Positions 54,176 through 63,488 of a stretch of DNA of 64,000 bases are shown here, one piece after another (within the stretch, counting starts at the first letter, position 1; each line of letters opens with the position of its first letter). Source of the DNA: Ornithinicoccus hortensis (GTDB taxonomy: Bacteria; Actinomycetota; Actinomycetes; Actinomycetales; Dermatophilaceae); the NCBI RefSeq assembly GCF_006716185.1, contig NZ_VFOP01000001.1:1612001-1676000 (forward strand). The letters run 5' to 3'. The notes below the pieces were generated by a model. That model saw nothing but the letters and a program-made list of their open reading frames with translations. It was not told where the DNA came from and did no database searches. Both the position numbers and the translations under genes were made by a program.

Positions 54176-55158
54176 ATGTGGCTGGCGAAACGGCTGGACC
54201 GGGCTCAACGTCGGCACCCGGGACTCGGCGTCCCCACCGCCGTCGTGTTCAAGTACGCCGACGACCAGGGCCCCTACCTCGCGGCGCTGATCACCTACTA
54301 CGGGTTCCTGGCGCTGTTCCCGCTGCTGCTCCTGCTGACCTCGGTGCTGGGCTTCCTGCTCGCCGGCGAGCCGGAGCTGACCCAGCAGATCCTGGACACC
54401 GCGATCAGCCAGTTCCCCGTCCTCGGCTCCCAGCTGGGCACGCCGGAGGGGATCCAGGGCAGCGGCTTCGCCGTGGTGGTCGGCGCGCTCGTGGCACTGT
54501 GGGTGCGGTGCGGGCCTGCCAGGCGACGCTGCACATGATGGACGTCTGCTGGGCGGTGCCCCGCAGCGAGCGCCCAGACCCGCTGCGCGCGCCGGTCCGC
54601 AGCCTGCCGCTGCTGGGCTTCGCCGGGCTGATGCTCCTCGGCAGCACCCTGGTGTCGGTGCTGGCCGGCAACGCGGACGCCTACGGGCTGCAGGTCGAGG
54701 CGTTCCTGCGGCTGCTCGCGACCGTCCTCGCGTTCCTGGTGGCACTGGCCGTCTTCCTGCTCGCGATGCGGATCACGCCCACCTACTCGCTGGGCTGGCG
54801 GGAGGCGCTCCCCGGCGCCCTGGTCGCGGCGCTCTGGTGGCAGCTCCTGCAGTGGTTCGGCACGGCATACGTCACCCGCGTCGCGCAGAGCAACGACGCC
54901 TACGGTGTCTTCGGGGTGGTGCTCGGCCTGGTCGGGTTCCTCTACCTGGCCGCGGTGATCGTGGTGCTGTCCGTCGAGCTCAACGTGGTGCTGACCAAAC
55001 GGCTGTACCCGCGGGCGCTGCTCGCACCGTTCAGCGACGAGGAGTCGCTGACCGACGCGGACGAGCAGGCGATCACCGACGCCGCCCAGGCGACCGCGAC
55101 CAAGGACTACGAGGAGGTCGAGGTGACTTTCGAGGAGCAGGACGACCGCGAGGGGTGA
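54176..55158 (+). pseudogene. YihY/BrkB-family membrane protein, single-base frameshift
   Basis: The start MWLAKRLDRAQRRHP and first two helices (AALITYYGFLALFPLLLLLT is the YihY hallmark) are in one frame up to about 54500. From there the continuation VRACQATLHMMDVCWAVPRS and five more helices are in another frame to 55158. Adding one G to the run at 54501-54503 restores a normal 327-residue YihY protein. It follows the NERD helicase by 7 bp. It may be a real pseudogene or a homopolymer error. Confidence 0.8.
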
Positions 55159-55278
55159 GCGGGTCCCGGCTCGGGCCGGGACCGGCCCGCCGGGCATGAA
55201 CGCGGGCAACGGGAGGTATGAACGGCACCGGGCGTTGGTCTGCGTTGCCGGTCCACAGTAAATTCCCAGCCTGCGCTA

Positions 55279-55307
55279 TTGACCCTCTGACCTGCGGTTT
55301 CTATGGT
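55279..55307 (+). promoter_or_regulatory. Promoter upstream of the second M14 peptidase
   Basis: TTGACC (55279-55284) and TATGGT (55302-55307) are separated by exactly 17 bp. The pair stands 142 bp upstream of ATG 55450. Confidence 0.6.
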
Positions 55308-55449
55308 GCCAACAGGTGACGGGGCGGTCGGGGTCGAAGGATCGCACCGCGCGTTTGACCCGTCCCGCACTGCCCACGGATCGTCCGATCCGTGCTGCCC
55401 CCTGACCGTCCTGGCCCGGGGGCTTCTGCGTCTCCAGGAAGGTTCGACG

Positions 55450-58161
55450 ATGAATCCCCACTACAGGCGGAGACCGGTGCTCGCCGGTCTCCTCGCCACC
55501 GCCCTGGCCGGTGCCGGACTGGTCGCACCCCTCACGTCCGGACCACAGGCGGGGGCCCAGGCCGGGTTGCCGGTCGCCGCAGCCGGTGAGCTCGGGCCGG
55601 GCGCGGACGTCCCGACACCGGAGGAGTACTTCGGGTTCGCGATGGGCACCGAGGGTCGCCTCGCGGCCTACCCCGACGTGCTCGACTACTTCCGCCTCAT
55701 CGCCGACGCCTCGGACCGGGTCGACTACGAGACCATCGGCGAGACCACGATGGGCAACGAGTACGCCACCGTGCTGATCAGCTCGCCGGAGAACCTCGAG
55801 CGGATCGACCGGCTGGTCGAGATCAACCAGCAGCTGTCCGACCCGCGCAGCACCACCCCGGAGGAGGCGCGGGAGTTGGCGGACGAGGGTGTGCCGTTCT
55901 ACCACCTGGAGGCCACGATCCACTCCAGCGAGGTCGGCAACGGGCAGGCGATCAACGACATCGTGCACCGGCTCGCGACCGAGAACTCCGAATTCACCGA
56001 GAACGTCCTGAACAACTCGGTGATCGTCCTGGTCCCGTCGCAGAACCCGGACGGGCAACACCTGGTGGTGGACCACTTCAACGAGACGGCCGGCACCGAC
56101 CTGGCCCGCACCTTCCCCGACCTCTACCACAAGTACACCGGGCACGACGACAACCGCGACTGGATCATGTTCACCCAGGTCGAGGCGCAGTACCGGCTGG
56201 AGCTGATCAAGAAGTACCGGCCGGCGATCGTGCACATCATGCACCAGCAGGGCAACAGCGGGGAGCGCATCTTCGTCCCGCCCTACGGCGGCATCAACAA
56301 CGACAACGTGCCGACCAACATGACGACCGCGGTCAACGCGATCGGCCAGCACGCGGCCCGCGCCATGTCGGCCGAGGGCAAGACCGGCGTCGGCACCGGC
56401 GACTACCCGATCTTCTGGGCGCTGGAGCAGCCGGTCGGCTTCTACCCGTTCACGGGGACCGGCGTCTTCCTGACCGAGATCGCCAGCGTGGTCGACTACG
56501 CCTACCCCCAGGTGTCCCAGGACGGGTCGAACCTGGGGCCGCAGGACCCGATGATGACCCTGCTCGAGCCCTACGACAGCGACGTCTGGACCCTGGCGGA
56601 CATCGTGGCGTATGCCGAGACGGCCACCTACGCGGGGATGGAGTACACGGCCTCGCACGGCACGCAGCTGCTCTACGACAACCTCTTCTCGGTGCCGCAC
56701 GAGTACCTGAACGAGGGGGTGCCGTCCGGCACCTACGCGTTCGTGGTGGACGCGGACCAGCGGGACCCGTACGCGACCTTCGAGATGCTCCAGCGCCTGG
56801 AGTGGACCCAGGTCGAGATCGAGCGGGCGACCGCGGACTTCGAGGCCGGAGGCAAGACCTACGGTGAGGGCTCCTACGTGATCCGGATGGCGCAGCCCCG
56901 CGGCAACTGGGCGCACCAGGTGCTCGGGGTCGACGAGTACCCCGAGCTGCGGGACTGCGCGGACTGCCCGATCCTGCTGCCGTATGCCGAGACCACCACG
57001 ACCATGCCGCTGCTGCTCGGGGTGGACGTCGACGAGGTGATGGAGCCGTTCGAGGCCAGCCTGGAGCCGGTCGAGTCGGTCGAACTGCCCGAGGTGAGCA
57101 TGCCCGAGGCCCCCGGCCGGCACGGCGCCTACCTGGTGGACCCGGCGTCCTACGGGACGGTGCAGATCGTCACGGCGCTGCAGGACAACAACATCCGCAC
57201 CTTCCGGGCCGCTGAGGAGTTCCGCGAGGCCAGGACGACCTACCCCGCCGGCACCTACGTCGTCCCGGCGACGCCGCAGGCGCGCAGCGTCCTCGCCACC
57301 GCGTCCGCGAAGGTCGGGCTGGAGGTCGAGGCGGTCCAGCGGGCCCCGCGCGTGGAGGGCGTGCAACTCAAGCCCAAGACCCAGGTCGGGCTCTTCCGCG
57401 GCGCCAACAACATGCCCGGTGGCTGGGACATGTGGCTGTTCGACGAGTACGGCGTGGACTACGACGTCGTCTCCGCCCAGGACTTCGAGTACGACTCGCT
57501 GACCGAGCTCTACGACACGATCGTGCTCTCCAAGGGGATCTCGACCGAGGACATCGTGGAGGGCCTGGACCCGGCGAGGTACGACGAGGACTACGCGTGG
57601 GCATACGGCGTCGGCGAGGAGGGCCTGCAGAAGCTGCGCGAGTTCGTCGAGGACGGCGGGACGCTGTTGGCGATCGGTGACTCGGTGCCGACCGTCCAGG
57701 ATCTGCTGGACCTGCCGATCGAGCAGGTGCTGCCCAGGGACCGGGACGAGTTCCTGGCCGGCGGCAGCATGCTGAACCAGGAGTTCGACGTGACCAACCC
57801 GGTCGCGTGGGGCATGCCCGAGTCCTGGCCGGTGTGGTTCTACGACACCGGGGCCTACCAGGTCACCGGCGACGGGGCCGAGGTGGCCGGCAACTACCCG
57901 GCGGAGGGTGAGCTGCTGGCCAGCGGCTACCTGCGCGGGGAGGAGCACCTGCAGGGTGCCGCCAACGTCGTCTCCTTCGACGTCGGCGAGGGCACGGTGG
58001 TGACCTACGGCAGCGAGATCACCTTCCGGTCGCTGCCCCGGTCGACCTTCAACCTGCTGTTCAACGCCGTCTACCACGGCCCGTCGGCGGAAGTCGACGG
58101 CCCGACGTTGTCGCGGATGGAGGAGCAGTTCGCCCCTGACGGGACGTTGCTGCAGGACTGA
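55450..58161 (+). CDS. M14-family zinc carboxypeptidase, exported (copy 2)
   Basis: A 903-residue protein, ATG 55450 behind GGAAGG. A signal peptide occupies about residues 8-37. The zinc site HSSEVGN lies near residue 157, third ligand in HIMHQQGNSGER and catalytic Glu in FLTEIASVVD. It shares with copy 1 the block order VPTPEE, DDNRDWIMFTQ, CADCPILLPYAET and LFRGANNMPGGW. Extracellular carboxypeptidase activity is expected; the substrate is unknown. A strong promoter and terminator flank it, so it is transcribed alone. Confidence 0.9.
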   Translation: MNPHYRRRPVLAGLLATALAGAGLVAPLTSGPQAGAQAGLPVAAAGELGPGADVPTPEEYFGFAMGTEGRLAAYPDVLDYFRLIADASDRVDYETIGETTMGNEYATVLISSPENLERIDRLVEINQQLSDPRSTTPEEARELADEGVPFYHLEATIHSSEVGNGQAINDIVHRLATENSEFTENVLNNSVIVLVPSQNPDGQHLVVDHFNETAGTDLARTFPDLYHKYTGHDDNRDWIMFTQVEAQYRLELIKKYRPAIVHIMHQQGNSGERIFVPPYGGINNDNVPTNMTTAVNAIGQHAARAMSAEGKTGVGTGDYPIFWALEQPVGFYPFTGTGVFLTEIASVVDYAYPQVSQDGSNLGPQDPMMTLLEPYDSDVWTLADIVAYAETATYAGMEYTASHGTQLLYDNLFSVPHEYLNEGVPSGTYAFVVDADQRDPYATFEMLQRLEWTQVEIERATADFEAGGKTYGEGSYVIRMAQPRGNWAHQVLGVDEYPELRDCADCPILLPYAETTTTMPLLLGVDVDEVMEPFEASLEPVESVELPEVSMPEAPGRHGAYLVDPASYGTVQIVTALQDNNIRTFRAAEEFREARTTYPAGTYVVPATPQARSVLATASAKVGLEVEAVQRAPRVEGVQLKPKTQVGLFRGANNMPGGWDMWLFDEYGVDYDVVSAQDFEYDSLTELYDTIVLSKGISTEDIVEGLDPARYDEDYAWAYGVGEEGLQKLREFVEDGGTLLAIGDSVPTVQDLLDLPIEQVLPRDRDEFLAGGSMLNQEFDVTNPVAWGMPESWPVWFYDTGAYQVTGDGAEVAGNYPAEGELLASGYLRGEEHLQGAANVVSFDVGEGTVVTYGSEITFRSLPRSTFNLLFNAVYHGPSAEVDGPTLSRMEEQFAPDGTLLQD

Positions 58162-58175
58162 ACGCAGGCGCAGGC

Positions 58176-58213
58176 GGTGGGGGCGGTGACCGGACCCGGT
58201 CGCCGCCCCCACC
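58176..58213 (+). terminator. Terminator of the second M14 peptidase gene
   Basis: GGTGGGGGCGG-T-GACCG pairs with CGGTC-G-CCGCCCCCACC around a 4-nt loop, 15 bp after the stop codon. Confidence 0.75.
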
Positions 58214-58267
58214 ACCATGTCGCGGCGACCCTTACGCGAGTGTGGCGCCGGGTCCTACGCTGTGCCC

Positions 58268-61198
58268 GTGGTCGGCGTGCGCCTGCTGGGGCCGGTAGTC
58301 GTGGAGGCGGACACGACTGTGCCGCTGGGCGGCGCCAAGCAGCGCGGCCTGTTCGCCCTGCTGGCCGGCAGCGTCCCCCCGCGCCGGACCGACGACCAGC
58401 TGATCCAGGGGCTGTGGGGCGAGGAGCCACCGGCCAGCGCCCGCAACGCCGTCCAGGTCTACGTGACCGGTCTGCGGCGCGCCCTCCAACCGCTCGGCCT
58501 CGGGATCGCCCGCTCTGGTGACGGCTACGCCCTGACGGGTTCGGCATACGAGGTCGACGTCGTGCGGTTCGAGACCGTCGTGGCGCAGGGACGCGCGGCG
58601 CTGCGGGGCGGCGACGCGGGCCGCGCCGCGGACCTGCTCGAGCAGGCACTCCGGCTCTGGGGAGGGACACCGTTCGACGGCGTCGGTGACCTGCCGGCCT
58701 TCGAGCAGTGGCGGGACGCACTGGTCGCGGTGCGGCAGTCCGCGCGGGCGGACCTGGCCACCGCCCTGCTGCGCACCGGACGCTACGACGAGGCGATCGC
58801 CACGGCCCAGGCCCTGGTGGCTGACCACCCTTACGACGAGCGGGGGTGGGTGGTGGCCGCGACGGCGCAGTACTGGGCAGGACGCCAGGCCGCCGCCCTG
58901 GAGACCTGCACGAGGGCCCGGGACCTGCTTGCCGACGAGCTGGGGGTCGACCCCGGCCCCGAGCTGGCCCAGCTGCCCACCCAGATCCTGCGCCAGGAGC
59001 TCCGCGACCCCACCGAGGGGCGGGCCGCGCCGGACGGCGGCGCGGATGACGAGGCGGCCGAACCAGTGCCCTCGTTGCCCCCGTTGCCACCTGCGCCGGA
59101 CCCGTTCGTGGGGCGCCAGGACGCGGTGCAGGAGGTCCTCGACCTGGTGGCGGCGGGGCGTCGGGTGATCACACTGGTGGGGATGGGCGGGATCGGCAAG
59201 ACGACCCTCTCGCTGGCGGTGGCGCACCGGCTGGACGAGGCGGACCGGGCTGTGCTGTTCTGTGAGCTCGAGGCCGAGACGGATGCCGCCTCCGCGCTGG
59301 ACCGGGTCTGCCGGGATCTGGGCGTGGACCCGGAGGACGACGCGGCCGCGGCGATCGGTAGTGGGCCGGCGGACGTGATCGTGCTCGACAACGCCGAGCA
59401 GGTCGACGGGCTCGGGGCCGCCCTCGGCGACCTGGTCCGGCGGTATGCCGCGCCGCAGTTCGTCCTGACCAGCCGCACCCACGTGGGTGCCCGGGGCGAG
59501 CAGACGGTCCCGGTGTCCCCGCTCATGGTCGGTGCGGGAGAGGGCGAGGCGTCACCGGCGACCGAGCTCTTCTGGGCGGCGGCCGCACGGGTCCGTCCCG
59601 ATGTCGACCGGGGCGGTGACGACGCGGACGTGCGGCAGTTGTGTGAACTGCTGGGCGGCATCCCGTTGGCGATCGAGCTGGTGGCCGGGCGGATGCGGAC
59701 GCAGACTCCGGCACACCTGCTGCGCCGTGTCGTGGAACACCGCACCTCCCTCCTGGACACCCGCTCGACCGGTCACCTGCCGGCACGCCAGGCGACGCTG
59801 CGCGTGGTCATCGACGCAGCGGTCGGGAGCCTGTCCGGGCCCGCACGACAGCTGCTGCGGCTGGCAGCCGGGGTCGACGGGTGGGTCCGGCAGGAGACCC
59901 TCGAGCAGGTCGCGGACCCGGTGCTCGCGGACGACTTCCTCGCCGCGCTGGACGAGCTGTCCTCGCACGGCCTGGCGGCGGTGGACCGCGCGGGCCGGGT
60001 GCGGCTGCCCCCGCCGGTCCGTGAGTTCGTGCGGGAGGACGGGGGCGCCCCGGTCGAGCCGCTCCTGCCCGTGGTCGTCGACCTGGCCGAGGAGTTTGGT
60101 GCCCGGCTCTACGGACCGGAGGCCAGCGAGGCGCTCGCCAACCTGACCGGCGATGCCGACGTCCTCGGCACCGTGCTCAACCGGGCCGTCGAGGACGGGG
60201 CACCAGCCGAGACGGTCGCGGCCGCGGCGCGGCTGCTCATCGCGCTGCGCCGCTACTGGCTGCTGGCCTCACGGATCCCCGAGGCCAGGCGGTGGTCCGG
60301 GGTGCTCCGTGACCGGGCCGCGCTGAGGGAGCTGGACCGAGCCCGGCTCGCGATCCTGGACGGCAACCTGGCCCAGTGGGTCGATGACCACCGGGCCCGC
60401 GACCTGCTCGAGTCCGGACTGGCCGACGCGACCAGGTTGGGCGCGCCCAGTGATCGGCTGCTCGTCTCCGGGTGGTGCTCCCTCGCCGCGCACACGGCCA
60501 CCTACGGGGAGGTCGACACCGCGGAGCGGGCCGTCGCGCAGGCGGCCGCGACGGCTGCCGAGTCGGGCGACCCGCTGCTCGTCGGGCTGGTCCAGGACCT
60601 CGAGGGTTTCGTCGCCAACCAGCTCGGTGACCTGGAGACGGCCCTCAACGCCAGTCTGCGGGGACTGGAGACGGCCCGGGCCGCCGGCGACGAGTACGAC
60701 ATCGTCACCCTCCTGACGGCTGCCGCCGAGGTGCTCTCCGAGCTCGGCCGGGACGCCGAGGCGGTGCGCTTCGCCGACGAGGCGTTCGAGCGCACCACGC
60801 GGTTGGAGCTCGGTCCCCAGTGGGTGGTCGGTCTGGTGATCCGCGCCGCGGTGCAGGTGGCCGCGGGCCAGGTGGCGGCGGCCCGGGGCAGCGTGCTCGA
60901 GGGGTTGCGCAGCGCCCGGCGCCAGCACCCGGCCCCGAAGACCTTCGCCGACGGTTTGCGCACCATGGCCGCCGTCGAGGCGGCATCGGGCCGGGACGAG
61001 GAGGCGGCGCGGTTGACCGGCGCCGCCCTGGCGATCATGGCCGACCTGCAGCTGGACAACGACGGCACCTCCCGGGTCGACCTGGTCGCGGCCGCCGCGC
61101 GGGACCGGATGGGAGAGGAGGCGTGGCGGGCGGTGGGGGCCATCGGCGCCGCGGACCCGATGGGCGTGCTCGACCGGCTGCTGGCCGAACCCACCTGA
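58268..61198 (+). CDS. BTAD/NB-ARC transcriptional regulator (AfsR/SARP-like)
   Basis: About 976 residues. An OmpR-type winged helix (residues 1-95: LLGPVVVEADTTVPLGGAKQ and ARNAVQVYVTGLRRAL) is followed by the bacterial transcriptional activation (BTAD) TPR domain to about 240. A P-loop ATPase of NB-ARC type has GMGGIGKTTLS near 304 and VLDNAEQVDG. The C-terminal third is TPR repeats. GTG 58268 fits a TACGCT -10 box 7 nt earlier (leaderless); GTG 58262 and 58277 are alternatives. Relatives bind heptamer direct repeats at 11-bp spacing; two such repeats lie within 1.7 kb downstream. Confidence 0.85.
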   Translation: MVGVRLLGPVVVEADTTVPLGGAKQRGLFALLAGSVPPRRTDDQLIQGLWGEEPPASARNAVQVYVTGLRRALQPLGLGIARSGDGYALTGSAYEVDVVRFETVVAQGRAALRGGDAGRAADLLEQALRLWGGTPFDGVGDLPAFEQWRDALVAVRQSARADLATALLRTGRYDEAIATAQALVADHPYDERGWVVAATAQYWAGRQAAALETCTRARDLLADELGVDPGPELAQLPTQILRQELRDPTEGRAAPDGGADDEAAEPVPSLPPLPPAPDPFVGRQDAVQEVLDLVAAGRRVITLVGMGGIGKTTLSLAVAHRLDEADRAVLFCELEAETDAASALDRVCRDLGVDPEDDAAAAIGSGPADVIVLDNAEQVDGLGAALGDLVRRYAAPQFVLTSRTHVGARGEQTVPVSPLMVGAGEGEASPATELFWAAAARVRPDVDRGGDDADVRQLCELLGGIPLAIELVAGRMRTQTPAHLLRRVVEHRTSLLDTRSTGHLPARQATLRVVIDAAVGSLSGPARQLLRLAAGVDGWVRQETLEQVADPVLADDFLAALDELSSHGLAAVDRAGRVRLPPPVREFVREDGGAPVEPLLPVVVDLAEEFGARLYGPEASEALANLTGDADVLGTVLNRAVEDGAPAETVAAAARLLIALRRYWLLASRIPEARRWSGVLRDRAALRELDRARLAILDGNLAQWVDDHRARDLLESGLADATRLGAPSDRLLVSGWCSLAAHTATYGEVDTAERAVAQAAATAAESGDPLLVGLVQDLEGFVANQLGDLETALNASLRGLETARAAGDEYDIVTLLTAAAEVLSELGRDAEAVRFADEAFERTTRLELGPQWVVGLVIRAAVQVAAGQVAAARGSVLEGLRSARRQHPAPKTFADGLRTMAAVEAASGRDEEAARLTGAALAIMADLQLDNDGTSRVDLVAAAARDRMGEEAWRAVGAIGAADPMGVLDRLLAEPT

Positions 61199-61248
61199 AC
61201 GACCACCGTGCGGGCGGCCTGTCGAGGGCCACCCGCACGGCGGTCGTG
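61199..61248. terminator. Bidirectional terminator between regulator and protease genes
   Basis: ACGACC-CCGTGCGGG pairs with CCCGCACGG-GGTCGT with small bulges. It serves both converging genes. Confidence 0.65.
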
Positions 61249-61267
61249 TCGCTGGTCTCACGGCGGC

Positions 61268-62449
61268 TCAGGCGGCCGACCTGGACCGGGCGAGGTAGCG
61301 TCCGCCCAGCCCGCCACCGAGCAGGAGCAGCAGCCCGGCCAGGCCGATCGAGGCCCAGGCGACCGCGGGCAGACCGGCCTCGTCCGCCGCCGCGGGCGGG
61401 GCGGCCGGACCGTCGGAGAGGCTCACCGGGGTGGCCGTGTCGGCAGCGCCGCCGTCCGCCGCCGCGCCGGGGAGGCTGCCCTGGTCGGTAGCCACGTGTC
61501 CGGTTCCTTCCTGCGGCACTGTCACCGCGACCTCGGCAGCAGTGGCGGTCTCCTCGCTCGGTGCGGCGGCCTCGGCCACGTCCACGCCGTTGCGGGTGAG
61601 GAAGTCGCGCAGCGTCTCGGTGTCGGTGACGAAGTTGAACGGCTGGCTCTCGCCGTGGATGCCGAAGGAGTTGACGCCGATCACCGCGCCGGACTCGTCC
61701 AGCGTCGGGCCACCCGACATGCCACCGGTGACCGCGGCGTCGATCTCGGTGTTCGGCACGCCCTTGGTGGTGTACTGCCGGGAGCTGACGGTGCCGAACT
61801 TGTAGGAGGGGAGCTGGCGCCGGTAGTCCGATACGTCCGAGACGCTGCCGGCGAAACCGATGGAGGTGACCGGGTCGCCGACCACGGGGGTGTCCTCGCT
61901 GATCGGCAGTGCGGGGCTGTCGGCCAGGTCGGCCACCCGCAGGAGCGCGTTGTCGCCCTTGGCGAAGCCCTGGGAGTCCACGATCTGGGCGATCATCGAG
62001 TCGGACCCGCTGAAGATGCCGTCGGCGATGCCGGTGGGTTGTCCGACGTATGCCGTGGGCTCGCCGATCCCCACCGCCCAGTCCAGGGTGGCCAGGTCCA
62101 GGTGGCTGAGGTCGTAACCCTCCTGCTGGAGGTCGCCGGCCACCTGGCCGACCGCGGCCCGCTCGGTGGTGGCATCGGCCTCGACGCAGTGGCTGGCGGT
62201 GACGATCTCGCCATCGTCGCTGACGAAGAACCCGGTGCACAGGGCCAGCACGTCCGTGCTGTAGAGCGTCGACGTGCCGTCCTCCCACGGGACCTCGACG
62301 GTCGCGGGGAACTCGACGTCGACCCAGACGATCGAGGCGTTCGCGTCGGAGCGGGCCCCGGTCTCGGACGCCGAGGCGGCAGCCGGGACGACGAGGGCTC
62401 CGGCGAGGAGCGCGGTGGTGGTCAGGGCCTGGAGCTGGGTGGTGCGCAT
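61268..62449 (-). CDS. Trypsin-like serine protease, exported, with C-terminal membrane anchor
   Basis: A 393-residue protein from ATG 62449 with AGGAGG upstream. Signal peptide at residues 5-27. The chymotrypsin-fold His is in VTASHCVEAD and the nucleophile Ser in VTGGMSGGPTLDE. The Asp is probably in the intervening LDWAVG or KGDNALLRV region. A Glu/Ala/Pro linker and one hydrophobic helix (ASIGLAGLLLLLGGG) with basic tail end the protein, so the protease faces outward and stays anchored. CGCTTAA heptamers stand 73 bp upstream of the start. Confidence 0.85.
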   Translation of the reverse strand: MRTTQLQALTTTALLAGALVVPAAASASETGARSDANASIVWVDVEFPATVEVPWEDGTSTLYSTDVLALCTGFFVSDDGEIVTASHCVEADATTERAAVGQVAGDLQQEGYDLSHLDLATLDWAVGIGEPTAYVGQPTGIADGIFSGSDSMIAQIVDSQGFAKGDNALLRVADLADSPALPISEDTPVVGDPVTSIGFAGSVSDVSDYRRQLPSYKFGTVSSRQYTTKGVPNTEIDAAVTGGMSGGPTLDESGAVIGVNSFGIHGESQPFNFVTDTETLRDFLTRNGVDVAEAAAPSEETATAAEVAVTVPQEGTGHVATDQGSLPGAAADGGAADTATPVSLSDGPAAPPAAADEAGLPAVAWASIGLAGLLLLLGGGLGGRYLARSRSAA

Positions 62450-62521
62450 GTCATCCTCCTGGGATCTGGTCCGTCCGACCTCTCCGGCGGGCGGTGGTGC
62501 TGGCTCCACCGTCGCGGCGGG

Positions 62522-62539
62522 CGCTTAACCGCCGCTTAA
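62522..62539 (-). promoter_or_regulatory. CGCTTAA heptamer pair upstream of the protease gene
   Basis: CGCTTAA at 62522-62528 and again at 62533-62539, 4 bp between (period 11). Seen from the protease gene it reads TTAAGCG twice. The layout is that of SARP/AfsR binding sites. Confidence 0.6.
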
Positions 62540-62632
62540 GGCCGAGTTGGGGCTGTCGTGGCAGCACGGGGACGCAGCGACGCCGGGACCACGGGGGTCC
62601 CGGCGTCGCCGGTCTGGTTCGGGCCCTGCGGG

Positions 62633-62788
62633 TCACGGGCTCCTGCGGCCGGCGACGACCTCGCCGTAGGTCTGGCCGTCCGCCTGGTCGGCGAGGTCGG
62701 TCGTGACACCGAAGAGGGCGGTCAGGGACAGGGTGAGCGCGGCGGTGAGGAGGGCGATGGTGCCGCGGGTGCTGGTCGTGGTGGTCAT
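62633..62788 (-). CDS. Small exported or membrane peptide, 51 residues
   Basis: From ATG 62788 (AGGAG about 7 nt upstream) to TGA 62633. Residues 9-27 (GTIALLTAALTLSLTALFG) form a signal or membrane segment. A short acidic tail, TDLADQADGQTYGEVV, follows. No family recognised. It has a heptamer pair 65 bp upstream in the same orientation as the protease gene. Confidence 0.6.
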   Translation of the reverse strand: MTTTTSTRGTIALLTAALTLSLTALFGVTTDLADQADGQTYGEVVAGRRSP

Positions 62789-62852
62789 GGCGGGCTCCTG
62801 GGTCTCGGGGAACTGTGGGTGCTGCTCCGTTGACTCCCATGCTGCGCAGCGG

Positions 62853-62870
62853 CGCTTAAGGCCCGCTTAA
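62853..62870. promoter_or_regulatory. CGCTTAA heptamer pair between two exported-protein genes
   Basis: CGCTTAA at 62853-62859 and 62864-62870, again period 11. It lies between the divergent 51-residue peptide gene and the 176-residue secreted-protein gene. GGCGCTTAAG and CTTAAGCGCC also make the site an inverted repeat. Confidence 0.6.
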
Positions 62871-62926
62871 GCGCCGCCGAGGACGGTGCTACGTGTCGGA
62901 CACCCACCACATCGGAAGGCAGTGCC

Positions 62927-63457
62927 ATGAACACCACACCCATCTCCAGGATCCACCGCAGCGGGGCCCGTGCCCTGGCGGTCCTGCTGCTCGCCGTCGG
63001 CGTGTGCCTGCCGCTGGGCGGGCAGCCGGCCTCGGCATACGGCAACAGCGGGTGGGGCAACCCCGGGGGCGCCATCCCCGTGGCTGCCGCCTACAACGGT
63101 CTCTACGGGCTCGTCGTGCCCGGCGTCTACGTCGGTCGATCACCCGGCAGCCGGGACACCCAGTTCGTGACCGCGCGGATGCACGTGAACGAGTGGCGTC
63201 CGGCCGAGCAGCGCTGGGTCCGGATCAGGACCGGATCCCAGTCGATCAGCATGCTCCCCGGTCAGGCGTTCGGAATCGTCCCCGCCGTGACCGTCCCCGT
63301 CGACTACCGCCGCTACTACAACGTCGAGGTCGAGGTGATCTGGGAGAACGGGTACGGCGGGACCTTCGGCAGCAACACGATCCACCTCGTGCACGCCGGC
63401 GACTACCGGTGCGGCTACAGCGCGTGCACCGTCGGTCAGGGATGGATCTACTTCTGA
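62927..63457 (+). CDS. Secreted hypothetical protein
   Basis: A 176-residue protein with a signal peptide (basic residues, hydrophobic LAVLLLAVGVCLPLG, cleavage near ASA at about residue 37). The mature part is aromatic- and glycine-rich (YGNSGWGNPGG; ENGYGGTFGSN) with two Cys near the end (YRCGYSACTVG). GGAAGG lies about 7 nt upstream of the ATG. No family recognised; extracellular. Confidence 0.7.
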   Translation: MNTTPISRIHRSGARALAVLLLAVGVCLPLGGQPASAYGNSGWGNPGGAIPVAAAYNGLYGLVVPGVYVGRSPGSRDTQFVTARMHVNEWRPAEQRWVRIRTGSQSISMLPGQAFGIVPAVTVPVDYRRYYNVEVEVIWENGYGGTFGSNTIHLVHAGDYRCGYSACTVGQGWIYF

Positions 63458-63488
63458 CCGGCGGCCGGTGGGCCGGGTCGGCGCCGGC

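Noticed and set aside
52357-54177. Extension of the ketoacyl-synthase frame far upstream on the minus strand
   Set aside because: The open frame continues only because of high GC. It runs antisense to the NERD helicase, and real homology starts at ATG 52356.
55276-58218. A 980-codon minus-strand frame opposite the second M14 peptidase
   Set aside because: Composition is His/Arg/Val-rich as expected of an antisense frame; the plus strand carries a clear M14 protein.
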